Made by a program: the position numbers and the translations under genes. This document shows positions 36,285 to 45,321 of a DNA stretch of 64,000 bases, piece after piece (within the stretch, counting starts at the first letter, position 1; the number at the start of each line of letters is the position of its first letter). The notes below the pieces were generated by a model that made no database searches, was not told where the DNA came from, and was given only the letters and a program-made list of their open reading frames with translations. The stretch is from Pseudomonas sp. GR 6-02 (GTDB taxonomy: Bacteria > Pseudomonadota > Gammaproteobacteria > Pseudomonadales > Pseudomonadaceae): positions 4,535,001 through 4,599,000 of the forward strand of contig NZ_CP011567.1 in assembly GCF_001655615.1 (NCBI RefSeq), written 5' to 3'.

Positions 36285-37634
36285 GTGGAAAGCCGCAAAT
36301 CCGAAGCCTCGACGCTGGAACTCTCGCCGCCGTTACGCAATGGCTGGCTGGAGCGCATCTTCAAACTCAGCTTGCACGGCACCACGGTGAAGACCGAGCT
36401 GATCGCCGGTCTGACAACCTTCATCACCATGGCCTACATCATCTTCGTCAACCCCAACATCATGGCCGATGCCGGGATCGATCACGGTGCCGCGTTCGTG
36501 GCCACCTGCATCGCCGCCGCGCTGGGTTGCCTGTTGATGGGCCTGTACGCCAACTGGCCGGTGGGCCTGGCGCCGGGCATGGGCCTGAACGCGTTCTTCA
36601 CCTACACCGTGGTCGGCACCATGGGCTACAACTGGGAAACCGCTCTCGGCGCGGTGTTCGTGTCCGGCGTGTTGTTCATGTTCCTGACCTTTTCCCGGAT
36701 TCGTGAATGGCTGCTCAATAGCATTCCGGTGAGCCTGCGCTTCGCCATGGGTGCGGGTGTGGGCCTGTTTCTGGGGCTGATCGGCCTGAAAACCTCGGGC
36801 ATCGTCGTCGATAGCCCGGCCACCCTGATCAAGCTCGGCTCCCTGCGCGAGCCCGGCCCACTGCTGGCTGCCATCTGCTTCCTGATGATCGCCGTGCTCA
36901 GCTACCACAAAGTGTTCGGCGCGATCCTCATCAGCATCATCACCGTGACCCTGGCCGGCTGGGGCCTGGGCCTGGTGCACTACGAGGGCATCATGTCGGC
37001 CCCGCCGAGCCTGGCACCGACCTGGATGGCCATGAACATCGCCGGCGTGTTCAACGTCAGCATGATCAGCGTGGTGCTGGCTTTCCTCTTTGTGCACATG
37101 TTCGACACCGCCGGCACCTTGATGGGCGTCGCCCAGCGCGCCAACCTGGTGAACGCTGACGGCCGGATCGAAAACCTGTCCCGCGCCATGAAAGCCGACA
37201 GTGCCTCCAGTGTTTTCGGGGCGGTGGTCGGTGTGCCGCCAGTTACCAGCTATGTGGAAAGTGCCGCTGGCGTAGCGGCGGGTGGTCGGACTGGTCTTAC
37301 CGCCGTGACCGTAGGTGTGCTATTTATTGCCGCAATGTTTTTCGCACCGCTGGCTGGCATGATCCCCGCTTATGCAACCGCCGGTGCGCTGATTTATGTA
37401 GCGATGCTGATGATGGGCGGCATGGCGCACATCGAATGGGAAGAAGCGACCGACAGCATTCCGGCGATCGTCACCGCGATCATGATGCCGCTGACCTTCT
37501 CGGTCGCCGACGGCATCGCGCTGGGCTTCATCACTTACGTGGTGCTGAAGGCCGGCACCGGTAAGTACAAGGAAATATCCGTCAGCCTGTGGGTGCTCTG
37601 CGCGATCTTCATCGCCAAGTTCATCTTCTTGTAA
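36285..37634 (+). CDS. AzgA-family purine (hypoxanthine/guanine/adenine) permease
   Basis: 449 aa, GTG start with GAGGAG 9 bases upstream. About 12-14 membrane helices. The AzgA group marks are TTFITMAYIIFVNPNIM near the start, GMGLNAFFTYTVV (helix 3) and the signature DSASSVFGAVVGVPPVTSY with the following ESAAGVAAGGRTGLTAV. Imports purine bases by proton symport across the inner membrane. First gene of the purine/urate island, with GntR-type palindromes upstream. Confidence 0.93.
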   Translation: MESRKSEASTLELSPPLRNGWLERIFKLSLHGTTVKTELIAGLTTFITMAYIIFVNPNIMADAGIDHGAAFVATCIAAALGCLLMGLYANWPVGLAPGMGLNAFFTYTVVGTMGYNWETALGAVFVSGVLFMFLTFSRIREWLLNSIPVSLRFAMGAGVGLFLGLIGLKTSGIVVDSPATLIKLGSLREPGPLLAAICFLMIAVLSYHKVFGAILISIITVTLAGWGLGLVHYEGIMSAPPSLAPTWMAMNIAGVFNVSMISVVLAFLFVHMFDTAGTLMGVAQRANLVNADGRIENLSRAMKADSASSVFGAVVGVPPVTSYVESAAGVAAGGRTGLTAVTVGVLFIAAMFFAPLAGMIPAYATAGALIYVAMLMMGGMAHIEWEEATDSIPAIVTAIMMPLTFSVADGIALGFITYVVLKAGTGKYKEISVSLWVLCAIFIAKFIFL

Positions 37635-37659
37635 GCGTCACGCGGTACGCGTTTCAAAC

Positions 37660-37688
37660 CAGCCTCACCCCGTCGGGTGGGGCTTTTG
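37660..37688 (+). terminator. Terminator-like hairpin after the purine permease
   Basis: CCTCACCCC GTCG GGGTGGGG-type stem followed by CTTTTG; short T run, so termination may be partial. Confidence 0.6.
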
Positions 37689-37706
37689 TGCATAGGGAGG
37701 AAAGTG

Positions 37707-38333
37707 ATGAGTCTGGAAACCTGGCTGCTGTTCAGCGGCGCTGCGCTGGTGGTGATCCTGATCCCGGGGCCACTGTCTTTGCTGATGATCAGCAACAGTC
37801 TGAATTACGGTTTGCGTCGTTCTTACCCGGCGTTTCTCGGAGGCGTGTTTGCCTCGATCTGCCTGCTCAGCGCTTCGGCGTTCGGCTTGGGCGCATTGCT
37901 GCTGGCGTCGGAACAGCTGTTCAGCGCTCTGAAAATCGTCGGCGCGCTGTACCTGTTCTACCTCGCCTGGCAGAGCTGGCAGCAATCGCGCCAACCCTCC
38001 CTGGGCGCCGAAGTGCCCCAGGCTGCGCCGGTGCCACGCTTTCGTGCACTGTTCGGGCGCGCGTTCATGCTCGGCGCCAGCAACCCGAAAGACATTTTGT
38101 TCTTTGCCGCGTTCCTGCCGCAGTTTTTGAGTGCCGAACAACCGTTCCTGCCGCAGTTGCTGGTGATGATTGCCACCTGGACCGTGCTGGATCTGCTGTG
38201 CAAGCTGGCTTATGGGCTGGGGGCTCATGGCGCGGCGCGGTATCTGCGTAGCGGCAAGGGGCAAAGCTGGTTTAACCGGGTCAGTGCCGGGTTGTTCAGC
38301 GGTGCGGGCGCGGCCTCATTGTTGAGCCGCTAA
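37707..38333 (+). CDS. LysE/RhtB-family amino-acid exporter
   Basis: 208 aa from ATG 37707 (AGGGAGGAAAG upstream). Six predicted membrane helices. The first has the family signature VVILIPGPLSLLMISNSLNYGLRRS, and GASNPKDILFFAAFLPQF lies in helix 4. RhtB/LysE proteins export amino acids or their analogues. Its position inside the purine island is probably incidental. A REP-like palindrome follows. Confidence 0.9.
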   Translation: MSLETWLLFSGAALVVILIPGPLSLLMISNSLNYGLRRSYPAFLGGVFASICLLSASAFGLGALLLASEQLFSALKIVGALYLFYLAWQSWQQSRQPSLGAEVPQAAPVPRFRALFGRAFMLGASNPKDILFFAAFLPQFLSAEQPFLPQLLVMIATWTVLDLLCKLAYGLGAHGAARYLRSGKGQSWFNRVSAGLFSGAGAASLLSR

Positions 38334-38337
38334 GGGC

Positions 38338-38422
38338 AAAAGATCGCAGCCTCGTTGCACTCGACAGCTCCTACAGGGGGGATGCGTTTCCATGTAGGAG
38401 CTGCCGAAGGCTGCGATCTTTT
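38338..38422. repeat. REP-like palindrome, family C (GTAGGAGCTGCCGAAGGCTGCGATCTTTT)
   Basis: Inverted arms AAAAGATCGCAGCCT-CG...AGCTCCTAC and GTAGGAGCTGCCGAAGGCTGCGATCTTTT around a short spacer. The terminal T run could also end the exporter mRNA. Confidence 0.82.
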
Positions 38423-38438
38423 GACTTTCCACCAGGCG

Positions 38439-38464
38439 AAAAAAAGCCCGCAGTGTGGGCGGGC
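38439..38464 (-). terminator. Terminator of uraH
   Basis: On the minus strand GCCCGCCCACACTGCGGGC followed by seven Ts: GCCCGC / GCGGGC stem with 7-nt loop. Confidence 0.8.
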
Positions 38465-38523
38465 GAAAGACCAAAGAAGCTATATGCGCAGTCGCTTCCA
38501 GGTTGAGACAGCTGCTTGGGGGA

Positions 38524-38877
38524 TCAGCTGCCGCGATACGTGGAATAGCTGTATGGCGAAATCAGCAAAGGCACATGGTAGTGATCCTGTTCGGCAGAAA
38601 TGCCGAACCGCAGCACCACCACGTCGAGGAACGCAGGCTCAGGCAACTGAACGCCACGGGCGCGGTAGTAATCGCCCGCATGAAATTGCAGCTGATAGAC
38701 CCCGGTACGGTAGTCATCGCCTTGCAGCAACGGTGCATCGACCCGGCCGTCGCTGTTGGTGAGCGCCGTGGCGACCAGCTCCAGCTGCGAGCCTTCTACG
38801 CGGTACAGCTCGACCTTGATCGAACTGCCCGGGCAACCGTGTGCAGCGTCCAAAACGTGTGTAGTCAAACGTCCCAT
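38524..38877 (-). CDS. uraH: 5-hydroxyisourate hydrolase
   Basis: 117 aa, transthyretin-related. Hydrolyses 5-hydroxyisourate, the product of urate oxidation, to OHCU. Start MGRLTTHVLDAAHGCPG has the catalytic His; the C-terminal tetrapeptide YRGS is the invariant signature that separates the enzyme from transthyretin; HYHVPLLISPYSYSTYRGS closes the active site. No N-terminal signal. It is divergent from puuE across a 435-base region with two TTGTAYACAA palindromes. Confidence 0.96.
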   Translation of the reverse strand: MGRLTTHVLDAAHGCPGSSIKVELYRVEGSQLELVATALTNSDGRVDAPLLQGDDYRTGVYQLQFHAGDYYRARGVQLPEPAFLDVVVLRFGISAEQDHYHVPLLISPYSYSTYRGS

Positions 38878-39008
38878 TGATTCTGCGCGCCTGCCTGCGT
38901 GGAGCAGTCAGACCTCGCGCCTCCCGAAGTCAGTTGAAAAGGAGACCGCACCGTTCCGGAGCACGAAAAGTTGCGGCGAGCGACTGATTAAGACATTTTT
39001 CAAAAAAA

Positions 39009-39018
39009 TTGTACACAA
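39009..39018. promoter_or_regulatory. GntR/FadR-type operator, uraH side
   Basis: TTGTACACAA matches T.GT..AC.A and differs from the 36146 and 39204 sites by one base (T to C). Confidence 0.5.
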
Positions 39019-39203
39019 TAAAAACGACATTTTTACTGCCACCAACGGCATTCATGGTTTGCAGGCGAATCTTGCGCCAAACCATAAGATCAGTGGACCT
39101 TCCATCCATTAGCTGACCAGTCAGGCAGGTTTCTTGCAGTACCCTCCAATGAGAGCAGTCAGTGAAAAATGCAAAAAATCAGGCTTACAAAGTGAATATA
39201 AAG

Positions 39204-39213
39204 TTGTATACAA
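39204..39213. promoter_or_regulatory. GntR/FadR-type operator, puuE side
   Basis: TTGTATACAA perfect palindrome, identical to the site before the purine permease. Confidence 0.6.
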
Positions 39214-39312
39214 TCACTCCATCGCTGTGACGCCAGCCTGCCCTCTCATCGCCAGGCCGCCACACACACCCTGACTTTGAACAAGTCGACACGAACAAGA
39301 AGGAAGACTGCA

Positions 39313-40239
39313 GTGAGCGCTGACTACCCACGCGACCTGATCGGTTACGGCAGTAACCCTCCTCACCCACACTGGCCGGGCAATGCCCGCATCGCCCTGT
39401 CCTTCGTGCTCAACTACGAGGAAGGTGGCGAGCGCAATATCCTTCACGGCGATAAAGAGTCCGAAGCCTTCCTCTCGGAAATGGTCTCGGCGCAGCCGCT
39501 GCAAGGCGAGCGCAACATGAGCATGGAATCCCTTTACGAGTATGGCAGCCGTGCCGGCGTCTGGCGGATTCTGAAACTGTTCAAGGAATTCGACATCCCG
39601 CTGACCATCTTCGCCGTGGCCATGGCCGCCCAGCGTCACCCGGACGTGATCCGCGCGATGGTCGAGGCCGGCCACGAGATCTGCAGCCACGGCTATCGCT
39701 GGATCGACTACCAGTACATGGACGAAGCGCAGGAACGCGAGCACATGCTCGAAGCGATCCGCATCCTCACCGAAATCACCGGCGAGCGCCCGCTGGGCTG
39801 GTACACCGGCCGCACCGGCCCGAACACCCGCCGGCTGGTGATGGAGGAAGGCGGTTTCCTCTACGACTGCGACACCTACGACGACGACCTGCCCTACTGG
39901 GAACCGAACAACCCGACCGGCAAGCCACACCTGGTGATTCCATACACCCTGGACACCAACGACATGCGCTTCACCCAGGTCCAGGGTTTCAACAAGGGCG
40001 ACGACTTCTTCGAATACCTGAAAGACGCCTTCGACGTGCTGTATGCCGAAGGCGCCGAGGCACCGAAAATGTTGTCGATCGGCCTGCACTGCCGGCTGAT
40101 CGGCCGCCCGGCGCGCCTGGCCTCACTCAAGCGCTTTATCGAATACGCTAAAAGTCATGAACAGGTGTGGTTCAGCCGCCGCGTCGACATCGCTCGCCAC
40201 TGGCAGCAAACCCATCCGTACCAAGGGGCTGCCAAATGA
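39313..40239 (+). CDS. puuE: Allantoinase (PuuE type, polysaccharide-deacetylase fold)
   Basis: 308 aa from GTG 39313 (GAAGGAAG upstream), preferred to a TTG 12 codons earlier. Opens the allantoin ring to allantoate. It belongs to the NodB/polysaccharide-deacetylase-like, metal-independent allantoinases: DYPRDLIGYGSNPPHPHWPG start, SFVLNYEEGGE, GHEICSHGYRWIDYQ and WYTGRTGPNTRRL. Cytoplasmic. uraD overlaps its stop by 4 bases (ATGA). Confidence 0.96.
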   Translation: MSADYPRDLIGYGSNPPHPHWPGNARIALSFVLNYEEGGERNILHGDKESEAFLSEMVSAQPLQGERNMSMESLYEYGSRAGVWRILKLFKEFDIPLTIFAVAMAAQRHPDVIRAMVEAGHEICSHGYRWIDYQYMDEAQEREHMLEAIRILTEITGERPLGWYTGRTGPNTRRLVMEEGGFLYDCDTYDDDLPYWEPNNPTGKPHLVIPYTLDTNDMRFTQVQGFNKGDDFFEYLKDAFDVLYAEGAEAPKMLSIGLHCRLIGRPARLASLKRFIEYAKSHEQVWFSRRVDIARHWQQTHPYQGAAK

Positions 40240-40751
40240 GCCACTTCCAGACACTGAAGCCCTCGACCCTGAGCCGCGACGCATTTGTCGCCGCCTTCGC
40301 CGACATCTACGAACACTCGCCATGGGTGGCCGAAAAAGCCTTCGACCTGGGCCAGGACGCTTCGATCGACCAGATCGAAACCCTGCACCAGCGCATGAGC
40401 GACATCCTGTTGAGTGCCGATCACGCAAGCCAACTGGCCCTGATCAACGCGCACCCGGACCTGGCCGGCAAAGCTGCCGTCCAGGGCCAACTGACCGAAG
40501 CCAGCACCCATGAACAGGCTGGCGCCGGTATTCACCAATGCACGGCCGAAGAGTTTGAGCGCTTCACCGAGCTGAACGACGCCTACAAGGCCAAGTTCAA
40601 GTTTCCCTTCATCATGGCGGTAAAAGGCAGCAACCGGCATCAGATCCTCGCGGCGTTCGAAACGCGCATTCACAATTCGGTCGACACCGAATTCAAATGC
40701 GCGCTGGCGCAGATCAACAAGATCGCGTTGTTCCGATTACTGACCCTATAG
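40236..40751 (+). CDS. uraD: OHCU decarboxylase
   Basis: 171 aa from ATG 40236, which overlaps the puuE stop. Decarboxylates 2-oxo-4-hydroxy-4-carboxy-5-ureidoimidazoline to S-allantoin, the third step after urate oxidation. Family marks: NAHPDLAGKAA with the catalytic His, FTELNDAYKAKFKFPFIMAVKG and the ILAAFETRIHNSVDTEF helix. Helical, cytoplasmic, of normal length. Translationally coupled to puuE, the next enzyme of the route. Confidence 0.96.
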   Translation: MSHFQTLKPSTLSRDAFVAAFADIYEHSPWVAEKAFDLGQDASIDQIETLHQRMSDILLSADHASQLALINAHPDLAGKAAVQGQLTEASTHEQAGAGIHQCTAEEFERFTELNDAYKAKFKFPFIMAVKGSNRHQILAAFETRIHNSVDTEFKCALAQINKIALFRLLTL

Positions 40752-40839
40752 CGAGCTTTGCCCGAGTGTTCTCAAACGCAAACAGCACCCAGGGCACTGC
40801 AAGCATCCCAAGCCAACTTATTAAAGGCAGACAAGAAGA

Positions 40840-41835
40840 ATGAAAGCTTACGCCGTACCTTTCGAGAAGTTCGTCAACCTGGCCGACGCCCGTCTGGGCA
40901 CCAAAATCATCTCGGTCACCGATGACTGGTTCGCAGACGCCAACCGTCTGTTCCAGCCGACCCCGGCCGTGTGGAAAGAGGGCGTGTTCGATGACAACGG
41001 CAAGTGGATGGACGGCTGGGAGTCGCGCCGCAAGCGCTTCGAAGGCTACGACAGCGCGGTGATCCGCCTGGGCGTACCGGGTTCGATCAAAGGCGTGGAC
41101 ATCGACACTTCATTCTTCACCGGCAACTACCCGCCATCGGCCTCCCTGGAAGCCTGCTTCCTGGCCTCGGGCGAGCCGGACGAAAACACCCAGTGGACTG
41201 AAGTGCTATCGGCCGTCGAGCTGCAGGGCAACAGCCATCACTACCACGAAATCAATAACGACCAGGCGTTCAGCCACCTGCGCTTCAACATCTATCCGGA
41301 TGGTGGCGTGGCCCGTCTGCGCGTGTACGGCATTCCGTTCCGCGACTGGTCGGCCGTTGGCGACAACGAACAAGTCGACCTGGCTGCCGCCCTGAACGGC
41401 GGTCGCGCCCTCGCCTGCTCCGACGAACACTTCGGCCGCATGAGCAACATCCTCAACCCGGGCCGTGGCATCAACATGGGCGATGGCTGGGAAACCGCAC
41501 GTCGTCGTACCCCGGGCAATGACTGGGTGATCGTCGCGCTGGGCCATGCGGGTGAAGTCGAGAAAGTCATCGTCGACACCCTGCACTTCAAGGGCAACTA
41601 CCCGGACAGCTGCTCGATCCAGGGTGCCTTCGTGAAGGGCGGCACCGACAGCCAGATCGAAACCCAATCGCTGTTCTGGCGCGAACTGCTGCCAAGCCAG
41701 AAGCTGGAAATGCACGCCGAACACACCTTCGCCGAGCAGATCAAGGCGCTGGGCCCGATCACCCACATCCGCCTGAACGTGTTCCCGGATGGTGGTGTGA
41801 GCCGCCTGCGCGTTTTGGGCAAGGTCGCGAAGTAA
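40840..41835 (+). CDS. alc: Allantoicase
   Basis: 331 aa. Splits allantoate into ureidoglycolate and urea. Two tandem allantoicase domains are visible by internal repetition: [21 protein letters not shown] and [22 protein letters not shown], each followed by an FxGNYP motif and a PDGGV(A/S)RLRV motif. Cytoplasmic. 88 bases after uraD, likely in the same transcript. A REP-like palindrome separates it from allA. Confidence 0.96.
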   Translation: MKAYAVPFEKFVNLADARLGTKIISVTDDWFADANRLFQPTPAVWKEGVFDDNGKWMDGWESRRKRFEGYDSAVIRLGVPGSIKGVDIDTSFFTGNYPPSASLEACFLASGEPDENTQWTEVLSAVELQGNSHHYHEINNDQAFSHLRFNIYPDGGVARLRVYGIPFRDWSAVGDNEQVDLAAALNGGRALACSDEHFGRMSNILNPGRGINMGDGWETARRRTPGNDWVIVALGHAGEVEKVIVDTLHFKGNYPDSCSIQGAFVKGGTDSQIETQSLFWRELLPSQKLEMHAEHTFAEQIKALGPITHIRLNVFPDGGVSRLRVLGKVAK

Positions 41836-41843
41836 TGCTGAGC

Positions 41844-41910
41844 CTGTAGGAGCCGGCTTGCTGGCGATAGCGCCCTCACTGACGCCATCGCCAGCAAGCC
41901 GGCTCCTACA
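41844..41910. repeat. REP-like palindrome, family D (GTAGGAGCCGGCTTGCTGGCGATAG)
   Basis: Near-perfect inverted arms around a 15-base centre between alc and allA, inside what otherwise looks like one operon; may stabilise the upstream mRNA half. Confidence 0.87.
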
Positions 41911-41950
41911 AAAGCAGTACCCCAACACATTCGAGATTAAGAAGACCAGC

Positions 41951-42454
41951 ATGCGCACATTGACGATTGAACCGCTGACCAAAGAAGCCTTCGCCCCTTT
42001 CGGTGACGTGATCGAAACCGACGGCAGCGATCACTTCATGATCAACAACGGTTCGACCATGCGCTTCCACAAACTGGCGACGGTGGAAACCGCCACGCCA
42101 GAGGACAAGGCGATCATCAGCATCTTCCGCGCCGACGCGCAGGACATGCCGCTGACGGTACGCATGCTGGAGCGCCATCCGCTGGGCAGTCAGGCGTTCA
42201 TTCCGCTGCTCGGCAACCCCTTTCTGATCGTGGTCGCGCCACTTGGCGATGCACCTGTATCAGGCTTGGTCCGCGCCTTCGTCACCAACGGCAGGCAGGG
42301 CATTAATTACCATCGCGGCGTCTGGCACCACCCGGTGCTGACGATCGAAAAGCGGGATGACTTCCTGGTGGTTGATCGCAGTGGCACAGGCAACAACTGC
42401 GATGAGCATTTTTTCCAAGAGGATGAGTGTTTGATCCTCGCCCCCCACCAATAA
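41951..42454 (+). CDS. allA: Ureidoglycolate lyase
   Basis: 167 aa from ATG 41951. Splits ureidoglycolate to glyoxylate and urea, ending purine-ring catabolism. Cupin-like: AFAPFGDVIETDG start, MLERHPLGSQAFIPL, INYHRGVWHHPVLTI (the HxxxxHH metal/substrate site) are typical of AllA. Cytoplasmic. puuD follows after 51 bases. Confidence 0.95.
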   Translation: MRTLTIEPLTKEAFAPFGDVIETDGSDHFMINNGSTMRFHKLATVETATPEDKAIISIFRADAQDMPLTVRMLERHPLGSQAFIPLLGNPFLIVVAPLGDAPVSGLVRAFVTNGRQGINYHRGVWHHPVLTIEKRDDFLVVDRSGTGNNCDEHFFQEDECLILAPHQ

Positions 42455-42505
42455 GAGAAGGTCTGATCACTCGACAACAAGGGTGACAGGCGAGAGGTAA
42501 AGACT

Positions 42506-43807
42506 GTGGAAGCACATCTGTTGGAATGGCTGAACCTGAGCGTGCGCTGGGTTCACATGATCACTGGCGTGGCCTGGATCGGCGCGTCGTTCTATTTCGT
42601 CTGGCTGGAAAACAACCTCAATCGGGTCAACCCGAAAAACGGCCTGGCGGGCGATTTGTGGGCGATCCATGGCGGCGGTATCTACCACCTGGAAAAATAC
42701 AAACTGGCTCCACCGACCATGCCGGACAACCTGCACTGGTTCAAATGGGAAGCCTATTTCACTTGGTTGTCGGGGATCGCGCTGCTGTGCGTGGTGTTCT
42801 ACTCCAACCCGACGCTGTACCTGCTGGCACCGGGCAGCACCCTGAGCGGCCCTGAAGGCGTGGCCATCGGCCTCGGCTCGTTGTTCATCAGCTGGTTCAT
42901 CTACTCCTTCCTCTGCGACTCGGCCCTGGGCAAACGCCCTGCCCTGCTAGGCGCAATCCTGTTCGTGCTGATCATCGGCGCCGCCTACGGCTTCAGCAAA
43001 GTGTTCAGCGGTCGTGGCGCGTACCTGCACGTCGGCGCGATCATCGGCACCATCATGGTCGGCAACGTGTTCCGCATCATCATGCCGGCCCAGCGCGCCC
43101 TGGTGGCGGCGATCGCCGAGAATCGCACGCCCGATCCGGCGCTGCCGGCCAAAGGTTTGCTGCGTTCGCGGCACAACAACTACTTCACCTTACCGGTGCT
43201 GTTCATCATGATCAGCAACCACTTCCCGAGCACCTACGGCAGCCAATACAACTGGCTGATCCTGGCCGGGATCGCGGTGCTGGCGGTGTTGGTGCGTCAC
43301 TACTTCAACACCCGTCACGACAGCCACAAATTCGCCTGGACCCTGCCCGTTGCGGCGGTCGGCATGATTTGCCTGGCCTACGTGACCGGCCCGGCGCCGA
43401 TGTCCAGCGCACCTGAAGTGGCCAAGGCTCCTGGGACCATCGAGTACCAGCCGCTGCCGGAAACCGCCCTCGGCGGTGGTGCCAAACCTGAAGCGGCGAA
43501 ACCTGATGCGCCTGCCGCTGCACCGGCCCAGGCCTCGAATCAGGGCCCGACGTTCGACAAGGTTCACAGCGTGATTCAGGAACGTTGCGCGGTCTGTCAC
43601 TCGGCCAAACCCACCAGCCCGCTGTTCAGTGCCGCACCGGCCGGCGTGATGTTCGATACGCCAGAACAGATCCGCCAAAACGCTGCCCGCATCCAGGCTC
43701 AAGCGGTCACCAGCCAGATCATGCCACTGGGCAACATCACCCAGATGACCCAGCAGGAACGTGACCTGATCGGCGCGTGGATTGTTCAGGGAGCTCCGAC
43801 CCATTAA
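42506..43807 (+). CDS. puuD: Membrane urate hydroxylase with fused cytochrome c
   Basis: 433 aa, GTG start. An inner-membrane enzyme that oxidises urate to 5-hydroxyisourate without the soluble uricase. About eight membrane helices (residues 10-310; WLNLSVRWVHMITGVAWIGASFYFVWLENN is the family start) are followed by a Pro/Ala-rich linker and a C-terminal cytochrome c domain with CAVCH (Cys361, Cys364, His365) and Met in QIMPLGN. Electrons go to the respiratory chain. It supplies the substrate of uraH, 3.6 kb away. Confidence 0.95.
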   Translation: MEAHLLEWLNLSVRWVHMITGVAWIGASFYFVWLENNLNRVNPKNGLAGDLWAIHGGGIYHLEKYKLAPPTMPDNLHWFKWEAYFTWLSGIALLCVVFYSNPTLYLLAPGSTLSGPEGVAIGLGSLFISWFIYSFLCDSALGKRPALLGAILFVLIIGAAYGFSKVFSGRGAYLHVGAIIGTIMVGNVFRIIMPAQRALVAAIAENRTPDPALPAKGLLRSRHNNYFTLPVLFIMISNHFPSTYGSQYNWLILAGIAVLAVLVRHYFNTRHDSHKFAWTLPVAAVGMICLAYVTGPAPMSSAPEVAKAPGTIEYQPLPETALGGGAKPEAAKPDAPAAAPAQASNQGPTFDKVHSVIQERCAVCHSAKPTSPLFSAAPAGVMFDTPEQIRQNAARIQAQAVTSQIMPLGNITQMTQQERDLIGAWIVQGAPTH

Positions 43808-43819
43808 TCGTTGAAAAGC

Positions 43820-43900
43820 TTCGCGGGCAAGTCGGATCGCCGCCCGCTCGCTCCTACAAGGTCAACACCACCCCCTGTAGGAGCGAGGCTTGCCCGCGAA
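43820..43900. repeat. REPIN, family A, left arm with 13-14 base insert
   Basis: Right arm is standard GTAGGAGCGAGGCTTGCCCG. Left arm reads TTCGCGGGCAAG, then GTCGGATCGCCGC-type sequence, then CTCGCTCCTAC, so extra bases replace the junction. The same core (GTCGGAYCGCCGC) appears inside the REPIN at 58095-58204. Confidence 0.75.
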
Positions 43901-43962
43901 CGGCCGCACTGCGGTCCCCCTGATACAAAAATCACAAGAATAAAAAAGATCCGAGGTGTTGC

Positions 43963-45321
43963 ATGTCCGAGCTATCCGAAGCGCGCATCCCCGACGCACC
44001 CGCCATTCAACGTTTACCCCTTGTGCAACTGATTCTGGTCGGCCTGCAACACGTTCTGCTGATGTACGGCGGCGCCATTGCAGTGCCGCTGATCATCGGG
44101 CAGGCCGCCGGCCTGAACCGTGAAGAAATCGCCTTCCTGATCAACGCCGACCTGCTGGTGGCTGGCATTGCCACCATCGTCCAGTCGCTGGGCATCGGCC
44201 CGATGGGCATTCGCATGCCGGTGATGATGGGCGCCAGTTTCGCCGCGGTCGGCAGCATGGTGGCCATGGCCGGGATGCCCGGCATCGGCCTGCAAGGGAT
44301 TTTCGGCGCGACCATTGCCGCCGGTTTCTTCGGCATGCTCATCGCGCCCTTCATGTCCAAGGTCGTGCGCTTCTTCCCGCCGCTGGTGACCGGCACCGTC
44401 ATCACCTCGATCGGTTTGTCGCTGTTCCCCGTGGCCGTGAACTGGGCCGGTGGCGGTGCTGGCGCGGTTCAATTCGGTTCGCCTGTTTATCTGGCCGTTG
44501 CTGCACTGGTGTTGGCCACCATTCTGCTGGTCCATCGCTTCATGCGCGGATTCTGGGTCAACATCTCGGTGCTGATCGGCATGTGCCTGGGTTACGCGAT
44601 TTGCGGCGTGATCGGCATGGTCGACCTCAGCGGCATGGACCAGGCGCCGTGGCTGCAAATCGTCACCCCGCTGCATTTCGGCATGCCGAAATTCGAGCTC
44701 GCACCGATTCTGTCCATGTGCCTGGTGGTGGTAATCATCTTCGTCGAGTCCACCGGGATGTTCCTCGCGCTGGGCAAAATCACCGGCCAGGACGTCACGC
44801 CGCGGATGCTGCGTCGCGGCTTGCTGTGCGATGCCGGTGCTTCGTTTTTCGCCGGCTTCTTCAACACCTTCACCCACTCCTCATTCGCTCAGAACATCGG
44901 CCTGGTACAAATGACCGGCGTACGTTGCCGCTCGGTGACCATCGTCGCCGGTGGCTTACTGATCGTGCTGAGCCTGCTGCCGAAAGCCGCGTTCCTGGTG
45001 GCGTCGATTCCGCCGGCAGTCTTGGGCGGTGCGGCAATCGCGATGTTCGGCATGGTCGCCGCCACCGGGATCAAGATTCTTCAGGAAGCCGACATCGGTG
45101 ACCGGCGCAACCAGTTGCTGGTGGCGGTGAGCATCGGCATGGGGCTGATCCCGGTGGTGCGCCCGGAATTCTTCGCCCACCTGCCCATGTGGATGAGCCC
45201 GATCACCCACAGCGGCATCGCCATGGCCACGCTTAGCGCCCTGGCATTGAACCTGTTGTTCAACATCCTCGGCGGTCACGAACGCGCAGCCGTCAACGAC
45301 TGCCACGCCCACACGCACTGA
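43963..45321 (+). CDS. NCS2 nucleobase permease, urate/xanthine type
   Basis: 452 aa, about 14 membrane helices. NCS2 (UraA-type) family: LILVGLQHVLLMYGGAIAVPLIIG near the start, PMGIRMPVMMGASFAAVGSM, and the signature FFAGFFNTFTHSSFAQNIGLVQMTGVRCRSV, whose QNIG motif suits xanthine/urate carriers (UacT/UapA group). Imports urate or xanthine by proton symport. Follows puuD, so import, oxidation and ring opening are grouped. A His-rich tail (CHAHTH) is unusual but short. Confidence 0.93.
   Translation: MSELSEARIPDAPAIQRLPLVQLILVGLQHVLLMYGGAIAVPLIIGQAAGLNREEIAFLINADLLVAGIATIVQSLGIGPMGIRMPVMMGASFAAVGSMVAMAGMPGIGLQGIFGATIAAGFFGMLIAPFMSKVVRFFPPLVTGTVITSIGLSLFPVAVNWAGGGAGAVQFGSPVYLAVAALVLATILLVHRFMRGFWVNISVLIGMCLGYAICGVIGMVDLSGMDQAPWLQIVTPLHFGMPKFELAPILSMCLVVVIIFVESTGMFLALGKITGQDVTPRMLRRGLLCDAGASFFAGFFNTFTHSSFAQNIGLVQMTGVRCRSVTIVAGGLLIVLSLLPKAAFLVASIPPAVLGGAAIAMFGMVAATGIKILQEADIGDRRNQLLVAVSIGMGLIPVVRPEFFAHLPMWMSPITHSGIAMATLSALALNLLFNILGGHERAAVNDCHAHTH

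Larger units (their letters stand above)
38878..39312. promoter_or_regulatory. uraH-puuE divergent control region
   Basis: About 435 bases without a gene. It holds two GntR-type palindromes (TTGTACACAA at 39009-39018, about 130 bases from uraH; TTGTATACAA at 39204-39213, about 100 bases from puuE). AT-rich compared with its flanks. Confidence 0.6.
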
